Positions 23,482 to 30,309 of a DNA stretch of 30,309 nucleotides are shown one piece after another (position 1 is the stretch's first letter; every line of letters begins with the position of its first letter). The stretch covers positions 1-30,309 of the forward strand of contig CAYMBC010000005.1 in assembly GCA_964388605.1 (NCBI GenBank), in the 5' to 3' direction. Below the pieces are notes generated by a model. The model did not search any database. It had not been told where the DNA came from and was given only the letters and a program-made list of their open reading frames with translations. This DNA is from DYFX01 sp964388605. GTDB taxonomy: Bacteria; Patescibacteriota; Patescibacteriia; SG8-24; DYFX01. A program made the translations under genes and the position numbers.

Positions 23482-25191
23482 TCAGGATTCTGTCTTCAAA
23501 TCGACAATCCTTCCTTGCGTCTCGACGCGACCGTTCCACTCGTTGAGATCGAGTTCCGCAACGATCTCGATGGATCGTCCCGGAACGCATGCGTCGATCT
23601 GTTCTCCGAAACCGAAACCGATCAGCTTCAACCGACCTCCGTTTTCCGAAGCGACCGTCAGTTGCAAATGTCGCCCATCGGCGCCAACAGGGCGGGCAGA
23701 AACGACGCGCGCTCCACGAAGCAAAAACCGCGGTCTCGGATTACCCTCGCCATACGGCTCCAATTCGCGGATCTGCTCGACAAGGCCGAGCGTGATTTCG
23801 TCTACAGCCGCTTCTTCCTCGATCTCGACGGACGGAGCAAGGTCGAGATTTTTCAAATGCCGGTCAGCATAAGCAATGAAAGCTCGCTGAAAAGCTTCAA
23901 AATTCTCTTGGCCAAGAATCGTCAGGCCGCAGGCTGCCGGATGCCCTCCGAATTTGGCGATGTGCGCGGAGCAGGCGCGAAGCGCGCCCGTAACGTCAAA
24001 ACCCGGAATGCTGCGTCCGCTGCCGACATATTTCCCATCCTCGCCTTTTCCGACGGCAATTACCGGGCGAGCAGAGTCGTCAACCAGGCGCGAAGCGACC
24101 AAGCCGCACAAGGCGGCGGGCCAGCCTTCGCCCGCCACGACAATCGCGGAGTTTGTCGATTGTCCGTCCGCAAGGCGCCGCGCCTCGATGATAATCTTTT
24201 CCGTCGCGTCTTGCCGATCCTTATTATACCCATGCAGCGCGTCCGCCCTGAGCAACGCCTCGCTTTCCGTTTCTGCCGTGAGCAGCGCGAAAGCGGCATT
24301 TGCATGCTCCATGCGACCGGCGGCATTGATCCTTGGCGCGATCCGAAATCCGATGGATTGAGCGTCGAGCATCTCGTCCCCGCGGCGTACGCCGTCGATC
24401 AGCGTTTTGAGCCCGAGACGCTTCGTTTTATTCAGTACCAAGAGGCCGTAGTGAACGAGCGCGCGATTTTCGCCGACCAGTTTTCCCATGTCGGCGACCG
24501 TCGAGATGGAAACCATGTCGAGCAGCCACTTCTCGTGACCAGCCGGGAGATTCCCCTCTTTCCAAAGCGCCTGGCACAATTTGAACGCCACGCCGCCGCC
24601 CGTGAGATAGCGGAATGGATAATTTTCGCCTTCGCGAAGCGGATGCAAAATGGCATAGGCGGGAGGGAGCTCCGGCGGCAACGTGTGGTGATCGGTGATA
24701 ATTGTATCGATACCGAATGTATTCGCGAGCGCGATTTCTTTGCCGCTCGAAATGCCGCAATCGCACGTGACGATCAGCTTTACGCCCTCAGCCCCCATCT
24801 TTTCGATCGCTGGAGCATTCATGCCGTATCCGTCTTTCTCACGATGCGGCAAATAAACCGAGACATCGGCGCCCAATCCCCTGAGCGTCGCGTGCAGGAT
24901 GACGGATCCGGAAACGCCGTCGGCATCGTAGTCTCCATGCACGACGATCTTTTCGCGCCTCCTCACGGCTGACATCAGACGTTCGACTGCCCTCTCCATA
25001 TCATCGAAGAGAAACGGGTCATGCACGTCGCGTTCCCAAGACGGGCGCAAAAAGCGCTCGGCTTCTTCAGCCGTACGCAAACCGCGGCGCCACAGAAGCG
25101 ACGCCAAAAGACGAGGTTGCTCGGGAAACGCCTCGTACGCCGAGCTTGGCACCGGTTCCATCATCTTCCAACATTTACCCATGCCTTCCAT
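23482..25191 (-). CDS. recJ: Single-stranded-DNA-specific exonuclease RecJ, 569 aa
   Basis: A 5'-to-3' single-strand exonuclease in recombination and mismatch repair. The DHH-family motifs are visible in order: HGDYDADG (85-92), PHREKDGYG (115-123), TCDCG around Asp144 and DHH at 167-169. The DHHA1 domain carries GGHPAACG, and an OB-fold domain follows, with QLTVASENGGRLKLIGF near the end. Length matches RecJ. I chose the ATG at 25191, three bases after the 30-residue gene; ATG codons at 25182 and 25164-25161 are alternatives that would remove four to ten residues. Confidence 0.96.
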   Translation of the reverse strand: MEGMGKCWKMMEPVPSSAYEAFPEQPRLLASLLWRRGLRTAEEAERFLRPSWERDVHDPFLFDDMERAVERLMSAVRRREKIVVHGDYDADGVSGSVILHATLRGLGADVSVYLPHREKDGYGMNAPAIEKMGAEGVKLIVTCDCGISSGKEIALANTFGIDTIITDHHTLPPELPPAYAILHPLREGENYPFRYLTGGGVAFKLCQALWKEGNLPAGHEKWLLDMVSISTVADMGKLVGENRALVHYGLLVLNKTKRLGLKTLIDGVRRGDEMLDAQSIGFRIAPRINAAGRMEHANAAFALLTAETESEALLRADALHGYNKDRQDATEKIIIEARRLADGQSTNSAIVVAGEGWPAALCGLVASRLVDDSARPVIAVGKGEDGKYVGSGRSIPGFDVTGALRACSAHIAKFGGHPAACGLTILGQENFEAFQRAFIAYADRHLKNLDLAPSVEIEEEAAVDEITLGLVEQIRELEPYGEGNPRPRFLLRGARVVSARPVGADGRHLQLTVASENGGRLKLIGFGFGEQIDACVPGRSIEIVAELDLNEWNGRVETQGRIVDLKTES

Positions 25192-25194
25192 CTC

Positions 25195-25287
25195 TTAATA
25201 CCCCGCCGTCATGCTCACGATCATCGAAAGCACGACGAAACAGGAAAGCACGATCCAGCCGATTCTGAGCAGTCGTTTCTTGCGCAT
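25195..25287 (-). CDS. 30-residue single-pass membrane microprotein between lepA and recJ
   Basis: A complete short gene: ATG at 25287, TAA at 25195-25197. The peptide begins with basic residues (MRKKRLLR), then a single hydrophobic segment IGWIVLSCFVVLSMIVSM of about 18 residues and a short TAGY tail. It starts two bases after the lepA stop and ends three bases before the recJ ATG, so the spacing matches that of true operon genes. The basic N-terminus predicts an N-in orientation. Similar tiny proteins with an Ile-Gly-Trp/Leu-Ser-Met pattern are familiar to me from related genomes, from memory. Function is unknown. Confidence 0.7.
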   Translation of the reverse strand: MRKKRLLRIGWIVLSCFVVLSMIVSMTAGY

Positions 25288-25289
25288 GG

Positions 25290-27134
25290 TTATTTCGCTT
25301 CATCACGGCGTTTCAACACGGCGATAAACGCTTCGGGCGGAATATCGACGCCGCCGGAAGCGAGCCCTATCATCTTCTTCTTGCCTCTCTTTTGTTTCTC
25401 GAGCAGCTTCTTCTTACGCGTGACGTCGCCTCCATAGAGATAGCCGGTGACATCTTTGCGGAACGGCTTGATGCGTTCGGAAGCGACGATCGTGCCGCCG
25501 ATCGCGGCCTGGATCTTGATCTCAAACTGCGTCTGGTCAATTTCCTCTTTGAGAATCTCGCACACGCGGCGCCCGATGCGTGTCGCTTCGTCTTCGTAGA
25601 CCATCATTGAAAGCGCTTCAACCGGCTGTTCGGCGACGAGGATCGTCATTTTGACGACGTCGGCTGCCCGATACTCGATGAATTCGTAGTTGAGCGAAGC
25701 GTATCCGGAAGAAACGCTCTTCAGCTTGTCGTAAAAATCGACCAAAATCGCCGATAACGGCGCTTGAAAATGCATAATGACGCGCGAACCCACGACATCA
25801 TCGACGGAAGATGTTTCGGTTCCTGTCAGGTATTCCATCGTCTGGTACACGCCGCGCTTGTCGACGACCATGCCCATGACGCCGCCGATGTATTGCTTCG
25901 GTGTGACAATATCGACTTTGACCCACGGCTCGCGGAGCCCGGCGACGCCGCTCATGTCGGGAAGTTCGGAAGGCGACTTGATCGTGATGCGCTGACCGCT
26001 CTTCAAATCGACTTCGTACGCGACACTCGGAACGGTCACGATCAAATCTAAATTGTATTCACGCGACAAGCGCTCTTGAAGGATTTCAAGATGAAGAAGG
26101 CCGAGCAGGCCGCAACGGAAACCGAACCCGAGCGCCGAAGACTGCTCAGGCTCGAATGCCAGAGATGCGTCCGAGAGCTTCAATTTAAGAAGCCCTTCGC
26201 GCAGGCGCTGAAACTCGTCGCCTTCCTTGGGAAAAATACCGGCGAAGACCATCGGCTTCACTTCCTTATAGCCGGGCAAAGCCTCGACGCCGCGCGCTTT
26301 CCAGTCGGAGACGGTGATTGTGTCGCCGACGCGGCAGGCGGAAATATCTTTGTGCCCCGTGACGATGTAGCCGATCTCGCCGGCAGACAAGGAATCCGCC
26401 GCCACGAACTTCGGGCGGAACCAGCCGACTTCGAGCACTTCGTTCTGCGCATACGTAGCCATGAGCTGGGCTTGGACGCCGCGCTTCACCGAGCCTTCGA
26501 CGATCCGCACGAAAGCGACGACCCCCTTGTATTCGTCATACACCGAATCGAAGATAAGCGCGCGCAACGGCTTTTCGGCTTCGAGCTTCGGAGAAGGAAT
26601 CCGGTCGATGACGGCATCGACGATCTCTTGGATACCTTGGCCGGTTTTTCCGGAAGCCAGAATGATTTCTTCTTTTCTGCAGCCGAGCAGCTGAATCAAT
26701 TCTTGCGATGTTTTTTCGATGTCGGCGGCCGGCATGTCGATCTTGTTCACGACCGGGATGATCTCAAGGCCCTGCTCGATCGCAAGATAGAGGTTTCCGA
26801 TCGTCTGCGCCTGGACGCCCTGCGTCGCGTCGACCAAAAGAATCGCGCCCTCGACGGCGGCAAGGGATCGGGAAACCTCATACGTGAAGTCGACGTGGCC
26901 GGGGGTATCGATCAGGTTTAGGATGTATTCCTGATCCCCCTTCTTATAATCCATCCGCACCGGCTGGAGCTTGATCGTGATGCCGCGCTCGCGTTCCAAA
27001 TCCATCGTATCGAGCAGCTGGGTCTTCATCTCGCGCTTTGAAACCGTTCCGGTAAATTCCAAAAAACGGTCGGCCAGGGTGGATTTCCCGTGGTCGATAT
27101 GGGCGATGATGCAAAAATTCCTGATGTCAACCAT
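25290..27134 (-). CDS. lepA: Elongation factor 4 (LepA), 614 aa
   Basis: A translational GTPase acting on ribosomes during stalled or early translation. G motifs are intact: AHIDHGKST (11-19), RGIT around 50-53, DTPGH (77-81) and NKID (130-133). Domains II, III and V follow, with GFRCGLLGLLHLEILQERL in domain III. The LepA-specific C-terminal domain lies near 490-600, with the KMMEGK-like region represented by a basic KKKLLEKQKRGKKKM. I chose the ATG at 27134; an upstream in-frame TTG at 27152 falls within the promoter. It heads the lepA-microprotein-recJ-RNase H operon. Confidence 0.97.
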   Translation of the reverse strand: MVDIRNFCIIAHIDHGKSTLADRFLEFTGTVSKREMKTQLLDTMDLERERGITIKLQPVRMDYKKGDQEYILNLIDTPGHVDFTYEVSRSLAAVEGAILLVDATQGVQAQTIGNLYLAIEQGLEIIPVVNKIDMPAADIEKTSQELIQLLGCRKEEIILASGKTGQGIQEIVDAVIDRIPSPKLEAEKPLRALIFDSVYDEYKGVVAFVRIVEGSVKRGVQAQLMATYAQNEVLEVGWFRPKFVAADSLSAGEIGYIVTGHKDISACRVGDTITVSDWKARGVEALPGYKEVKPMVFAGIFPKEGDEFQRLREGLLKLKLSDASLAFEPEQSSALGFGFRCGLLGLLHLEILQERLSREYNLDLIVTVPSVAYEVDLKSGQRITIKSPSELPDMSGVAGLREPWVKVDIVTPKQYIGGVMGMVVDKRGVYQTMEYLTGTETSSVDDVVGSRVIMHFQAPLSAILVDFYDKLKSVSSGYASLNYEFIEYRAADVVKMTILVAEQPVEALSMMVYEDEATRIGRRVCEILKEEIDQTQFEIKIQAAIGGTIVASERIKPFRKDVTGYLYGGDVTRKKKLLEKQKRGKKKMIGLASGGVDIPPEAFIAVLKRRDEAK

Positions 27135-27142
27135 GCGGAAGC

Positions 27143-27151
27143 AAGATAACA
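27143..27151 (-). promoter_or_regulatory. Possible extended -10 promoter (TGTTATCTT) for lepA
   Basis: On the minus strand the bases read TGTTATCTT. The expected start point would be about two bases before the lepA ATG, so the message would be almost leaderless. The match to consensus is weaker than for the pilus promoters. Confidence 0.35.
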
Positions 27152-27222
27152 AAAAGACTCTTGCATGTCGAGGCGCACGAGAGCCGTGGGAAAAAGAAGT
27201 TGGGTTTCGTTTAATCGAGGAT

Positions 27223-27246
27223 GGAACGCCTCCAAGGAGGCGTTCC
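27223..27246. other. Perfect 11-bp inverted repeat upstream of lepA
   Basis: The arms 27223-27233 and 27236-27246 are exact complements, with AA between them. No T-run follows on either strand, so it is not a typical terminator. It lies about 90 bases before the lepA ATG in a 215-base gap that otherwise holds only the terminator and possible promoter. It may be a regulatory hairpin or a protein-binding site. Confidence 0.5.
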
Positions 27247-27320
27247 GTTCACCCGAATAACCGGATACCGGAAGCGCGTGCTCGCGCCCGCTGTAGAATC
27301 CACTAAGGGGCACCGCAAAT

Positions 27321-27345
27321 AAAAAACCCGCGCAGGACGCACGGG
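27321..27345 (-). terminator. Intrinsic terminator after the GT-B-like gene
   Basis: A seven-bp stem (27327-27333 with 27339-27345, with one G-U pair in RNA) and a five-base loop, followed by six Ts on the minus strand. It lies four bases after the stop codon of the upstream gene. Confidence 0.8.
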
Positions 27346-27348
27346 GAG

Positions 27349-28500
27349 CTAGGGGGTGAGGAACCGCAGAATATGCCTGGCGATTTCCTCTGCCGGGTTG
27401 CCGCTTCGATGCCTCATGTGGAACTCCTGCTGCGCCCGCCTCATCACGGCAAGATCCGCATCAGCACCGGATTCCTGATTGAGGTAGCGTCGTACGAGTT
27501 CTCCGGCTGCCTCGACATTCATGCAGGAAACCGCCGTGTTTTTTCGCGCCAAGAGAGGCGAACGAACACCGACGCCCAAAGCGAGGTAACGCTGATCGGC
27601 GATATGCGCTGCTGGAATGCGGCGCAATGCCGCGTGCACGATCCCCGATGACCCCGGTGAGAGCACCAAGTTGGAAGCGGCGATGATCGTTTCCGTATCA
27701 ATCCCCGCGTCCTCAAGGCAGCGCAGGCCGTGCGTTCGAAAGCTCTGGGCGTAATCCGCTGGATCGCTCGGATGCCTCCTAAGCGCAAACAAAACGTCAT
27801 CTTTATCTTTGCTCAGGGTTGCGGCAAATGCTGCGACGAGCTCCTCGTCGCCGGGCACGCCCAAATACGTTACCAGGCGTCGTTCCCCAAGTTCCAGGGC
27901 CTTTCGGGCGCACTCGCGCTCTTCGGCGCCCCCTGCAGCAACTCTGGTGAACTCTGGGTTGCCGGTGGTCATCGCGCGAGAGCTCATCCCGAACTGCGGA
28001 TTGAACTCCCCCAACCGCTCGAGACTGAAGCCGTCAATGCAGCAGACGAACTCCGGAAGCTTCGCGCCCGCACGCTGCATCATGGTAAACAATCCGCCAC
28101 AGGCTTCATACCCGCTCTCAATGCAGACCATCGGGATCGTCGGCCACGCTTTGCGCGCCATGACCTCCAGAAAAGGGATCGGTCCGGAACCGGCCGTCAC
28201 GAGAACCTTGGGCTCGAGCTTCCTGCCGGGACCAAGCGGTTGAAGCGGGCGCCCCTCGCCAAAAACATCCGGCTGATGTTCGAGATGCGTGAGGATCCAG
28301 CCGGACGCGGCAATGCCGGGCAAAACACCACCGCGTTTCAACAAGGCCGTGATCACTGGCTGGATGAGGCTCCACTCCTCGCGGCCTCGACAGAGAAACA
28401 GAGTGACGACGCCCTCCTGACCGATGCTGAACACCTGAGGCGCTTGGTTCTCGAGCATTTTTTCACCCTCCTCATCAAAAAGATCGATTTGATTCCGCAT
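27349..28500 (-). CDS. GT-B-fold glycosyltransferase/epimerase-like protein, 383 aa
   Basis: I do not recognise the exact family. It has two Rossmann-like halves: a first with LVTAGSGPIPFLEVMARKAWPTIPMVCIESGY (split at Gly-Ser-Gly), and a second with LVTYLGVPGDEELV, then RRHPSDPADY and LVLSPGSSGIVHAALRRIPAAHI near residues 280-305. The Pro-Gly-Ser-Ser-Gly loop before a helix is the usual place for nucleotide-sugar diphosphate binding in GT-B enzymes and UDP-GlcNAc 2-epimerases. It has no membrane segment. It follows murJ by 21 bases, suggesting a cell-envelope glycan role. The ATG at 28500 overlaps a six-codon frame; an ATG at 28458 is an alternative. Confidence 0.6.
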   Translation of the reverse strand: MRNQIDLFDEEGEKMLENQAPQVFSIGQEGVVTLFLCRGREEWSLIQPVITALLKRGGVLPGIAASGWILTHLEHQPDVFGEGRPLQPLGPGRKLEPKVLVTAGSGPIPFLEVMARKAWPTIPMVCIESGYEACGGLFTMMQRAGAKLPEFVCCIDGFSLERLGEFNPQFGMSSRAMTTGNPEFTRVAAGGAEERECARKALELGERRLVTYLGVPGDEELVAAFAATLSKDKDDVLFALRRHPSDPADYAQSFRTHGLRCLEDAGIDTETIIAASNLVLSPGSSGIVHAALRRIPAAHIADQRYLALGVGVRSPLLARKNTAVSCMNVEAAGELVRRYLNQESGADADLAVMRRAQQEFHMRHRSGNPAEEIARHILRFLTP

Positions 28501-28521
28501 CAGCGCGGAAATTCAGGCATA

Positions 28522-30183
28522 TCACCCTGAACCTCGCTTGTCAAGAAATGTCATTCGCAATTTTCTACCCGCCATTTTCAAGATCGCATCCAATTCCTCC
28601 GACCCAAGCAGCTTTAAAACGAGAAGATACGCGGCGAATCCGAGAAGGCTCGCAAGCGCGGCTTCGGTAAAAACAGAACCGAGGCTGCGCGTATCGATCG
28701 TCTCCATGCCGGGCCGCAAGATTATTGAAGCGGCCCAGGAAGCCGCGATGGCGCCGACGGCGTATTTTCCAAACGCGCGAGCAATGCCTGAAGATCCGAG
28801 GCGTCCGAATTTTTTGCGCAAGAAGTAGAAAAGCAGAGCGACTTGCACGATGGAAGCGACGGAGTAGGCGGACGTGAGCGCAAGCACACGCACGTCATCG
28901 ATGCCGAACAGGTAGAGCCACAGCCAAGCCGCCGAGCGCCCGCCAGCGCTTGATAGCCACCCCTTGATCGCGAACGTAGCAGCAACATTCGCGATCATCG
29001 CGGCGAGAGAGATAACGACGGGGATCCATGTGTTTTTGAGCGCATAGAACGCTCTCGCCAGCAGCGGAGCCAAGCCTTGAAGCGCGAGCGTCAAAACAGC
29101 GAGAGCCAAGGCGGCAGCCGAAAGTCTGGCGTCATTCCAGCTGAGCGCTTTCGCGCCAATCAGCACGCGCACGATTTGAAGACGCAGCACACATGCCAGC
29201 GCAGTCAGCGGCACCAGAAAAAAAAGGATTTGCCGCAACGTCGCCGAGAACGTCGAACGGAACGCTTCACGATCGTTTCGCGAAGCCGCCTCGGAAAGCG
29301 CCGGAAAAGCAGCCATGGCAAAAGGGATGGCCACGACGCCGACCGGAACGGCGGCGATGTTCATCGCGAGGTTGAAAAGCGCCGGAGCGCCAACGCCGAA
29401 TGTCGTACCAATCGCCGTGCCAATGAATTGGCTGAGCTGCGAAATATCGATACCAAAGACGCGCGGAAGGAACAGACGACCCACCTCGCGCACGCCCTCG
29501 TGCTTCGTATCGAAGACGAACCGCGACTGCCAGCCGAGCGCGACCACCGCCGGGAGCTGTACCAGGAAATGCAGTACTGCCCCCAAGATTGCCCCAAACG
29601 CCACGCCAATCACGCCGAAGGGTTTCGATAACGCCACGATACCGAAAATGATCGAGGCGTTGTAAAAAAGCGGCGCGAGCGAAGCTGCCAGAAAGCGCTT
29701 ATGGGCGTTCAGGACGCTCGTGAGCACCGCCGAAAGCGCGAAAATGAACGGCGAAAGCATCATGATGCGCGTGAGCGCGATCGTTAATTCGAGTTTTTCC
29801 CCAACGAACCCAGGGGCGATTACCGGAACAAGCTTCGAAGCGCCGATCGACAGCGCGAGGCAAAGAACGCCCATGACCGCTCCAACGAGCGTTAAAATGC
29901 TGTTCGTCATGCGCCAAGCGTCCTCTCGCCTGCCTTGCGCGACGTAGCCGGTAAAAACGGGAATAAAGGCTGCTGAAAGCGTGCCGAGGATCAAAAGCGC
30001 GAACAGAAAGTTCGGTATTTGAAACGACGCGTAATAAGCGTCAAGCGCGTCGCTTACGCCGAAACGCGAAACCAAAAGACGGTCGCGGAGCAATCCGAGA
30101 ACACGAGAAAAGACCGAGCTGACAGCAATCAAAAAAGCGCCGCCGGCGATCGTCTTTGATTCCCGCGCGAAGAACCTGAACAT
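28522..30183 (-). CDS. murJ: Lipid II flippase MurJ, 553 aa
   Basis: A MOP-superfamily flippase moving lipid-linked peptidoglycan precursors across the membrane. The early motif SRVLGLLRDRLLVSRFG and the following DALDAYYASFQIPNFL are typical of MurJ/MviN. About 13-14 hydrophobic segments are spread across the protein, and basic residues end the C-terminus. I chose the ATG at 30183, which follows the acetate kinase stop by five bases; a longer in-frame reading from 30279 overlaps the acetate kinase reading frame and is not credible. AGAGGA lies unusually close to the ATG. Confidence 0.94.
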   Translation of the reverse strand: MFRFFARESKTIAGGAFLIAVSSVFSRVLGLLRDRLLVSRFGVSDALDAYYASFQIPNFLFALLILGTLSAAFIPVFTGYVAQGRREDAWRMTNSILTLVGAVMGVLCLALSIGASKLVPVIAPGFVGEKLELTIALTRIMMLSPFIFALSAVLTSVLNAHKRFLAASLAPLFYNASIIFGIVALSKPFGVIGVAFGAILGAVLHFLVQLPAVVALGWQSRFVFDTKHEGVREVGRLFLPRVFGIDISQLSQFIGTAIGTTFGVGAPALFNLAMNIAAVPVGVVAIPFAMAAFPALSEAASRNDREAFRSTFSATLRQILFFLVPLTALACVLRLQIVRVLIGAKALSWNDARLSAAALALAVLTLALQGLAPLLARAFYALKNTWIPVVISLAAMIANVAATFAIKGWLSSAGGRSAAWLWLYLFGIDDVRVLALTSAYSVASIVQVALLFYFLRKKFGRLGSSGIARAFGKYAVGAIAASWAASIILRPGMETIDTRSLGSVFTEAALASLLGFAAYLLVLKLLGSEELDAILKMAGRKLRMTFLDKRGSG

Positions 30184-30188
30184 TTCCT

Positions 30189-30309
30189 CTATTTCAAGAG
30201 GTTCGCGGTCTCGCCCGCGATCACCCGCTCCTCGTCCGTTGGCACGACGAGCGCCTTCAAGTTGAACGGCTTCAGCCATTTCATGACCATGGCGCGGATT
30301 TTCTGAGAA
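30189..30309 (-). CDS. ackA: C-terminal end of acetate kinase (truncated by window edge)
   Basis: Only about 39 residues are present before the TAG at 30189-30191. The segment ALVVPTDEERVIAGETANLL matches the conserved acetate kinase C-terminus, where a Val-Ile-Pro-Thr-Asn-Glu-Glu run precedes a final helix. The enzyme makes ATP and acetate from acetyl phosphate, which fits a fermentative organism. It is probably the gene upstream of murJ in the same operon, with a five-base gap. Confidence 0.75.
   Translation of the reverse strand, partial: SQKIRAMVMKWLKPFNLKALVVPTDEERVIAGETANLLK

Noticed and set aside
24229..24241. A TGGGTATAAT-like sequence on the minus strand
   Set aside because: It is inside the recJ reading frame, far from any gene start, so a chance match is more likely.
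23059..24972. A 637-codon open frame on the plus strand
   Set aside because: It runs antisense to the RNase H gene and recJ, both of which have intact catalytic motifs. Its translation has no recognisable domain, and its openness is explained by the GC-rich codon use of the real genes.
26076..26921. A 281-codon open frame on the plus strand
   Set aside because: It is antisense to the GTPase core of lepA; the composition is that of a shadow frame.
27730..28530. A 266-codon open frame on the plus strand
   Set aside because: It is antisense to the GT-B-like gene. That gene is preferred because it has operon spacing after murJ, a terminator and Rossmann-type motifs.
30184..30279. Longer N-terminus for MurJ
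   Set aside because: The extra 32 residues overlap the acetate kinase C-terminus in another frame and are Arg/Gly-rich, unlike a MurJ start.

Overview
The window looks like chromosome from a member of the Candidate Phyla Radiation (Patescibacteria), most likely a Parcubacteria-type lineage. The reasons are the dense same-strand packing with 1-4 base overlaps, the weak or absent Shine-Dalgarno sequences, the type IV pilus set without a visible secretin, and large surface proteins with Cys-Asp-Asn-Asp and Gly-Trp-Ala-Trp repeats of a kind common in these genomes. TGA ends many of the genes, so the normal bacterial code is used. GC content is high, roughly 55-60% by eye. The lineage assignment is inference; no 16S or ribosomal protein gene is present. 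There is no gene-free stretch over 300 bases; the largest gap is about 215 bases at 27135-27348.

Almost everything is on the minus strand, so the transcriptional order runs from high to low coordinates. At the right edge are the tail of acetate kinase, murJ and a GT-B-like enzyme gene ending at a good terminator (27321-27345). Next comes a packed housekeeping group: lepA, a 30-residue membrane microprotein, recJ and an RNase HI gene. Its end faces an M3 oligoendopeptidase gene, the only plus-strand gene, across a shared bidirectional terminator (23026-23049).

The central 17 kb is a surface and pilus region. Two co-translated secreted proteins come first: a 477-residue GWAW-repeat protein and a 1405-residue protein with nine Cys/DND repeats. 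They are followed by pilM, pilN (with a long tether), pilO, an 86-residue PilP-like protein, pilB, a stand-alone response-regulator receiver domain, pilC and a small pilin-like gene. A major pilin gene follows, with its own promoter and terminator.

The third pilus operon starts at a promoter directly beside that terminator. It carries pilD and four minor pilin-like genes, and then runs without a gap into ligA, gatC and gatA before a terminator at 794-819. Another promoter abuts that terminator and drives a BCAM0308-like zinc protein and a truncated membrane protein at the left edge.

Six likely promoters share an extended -10 element (TGn followed by TATACT or a variant) and show no clear -35. 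The most interesting candidate system is the pilus cluster with its two linked modular surface proteins and the receiver domain placed between the motor ATPase and the platform protein. The window contains no pilT, no secretin, no partner kinase and no gatB.
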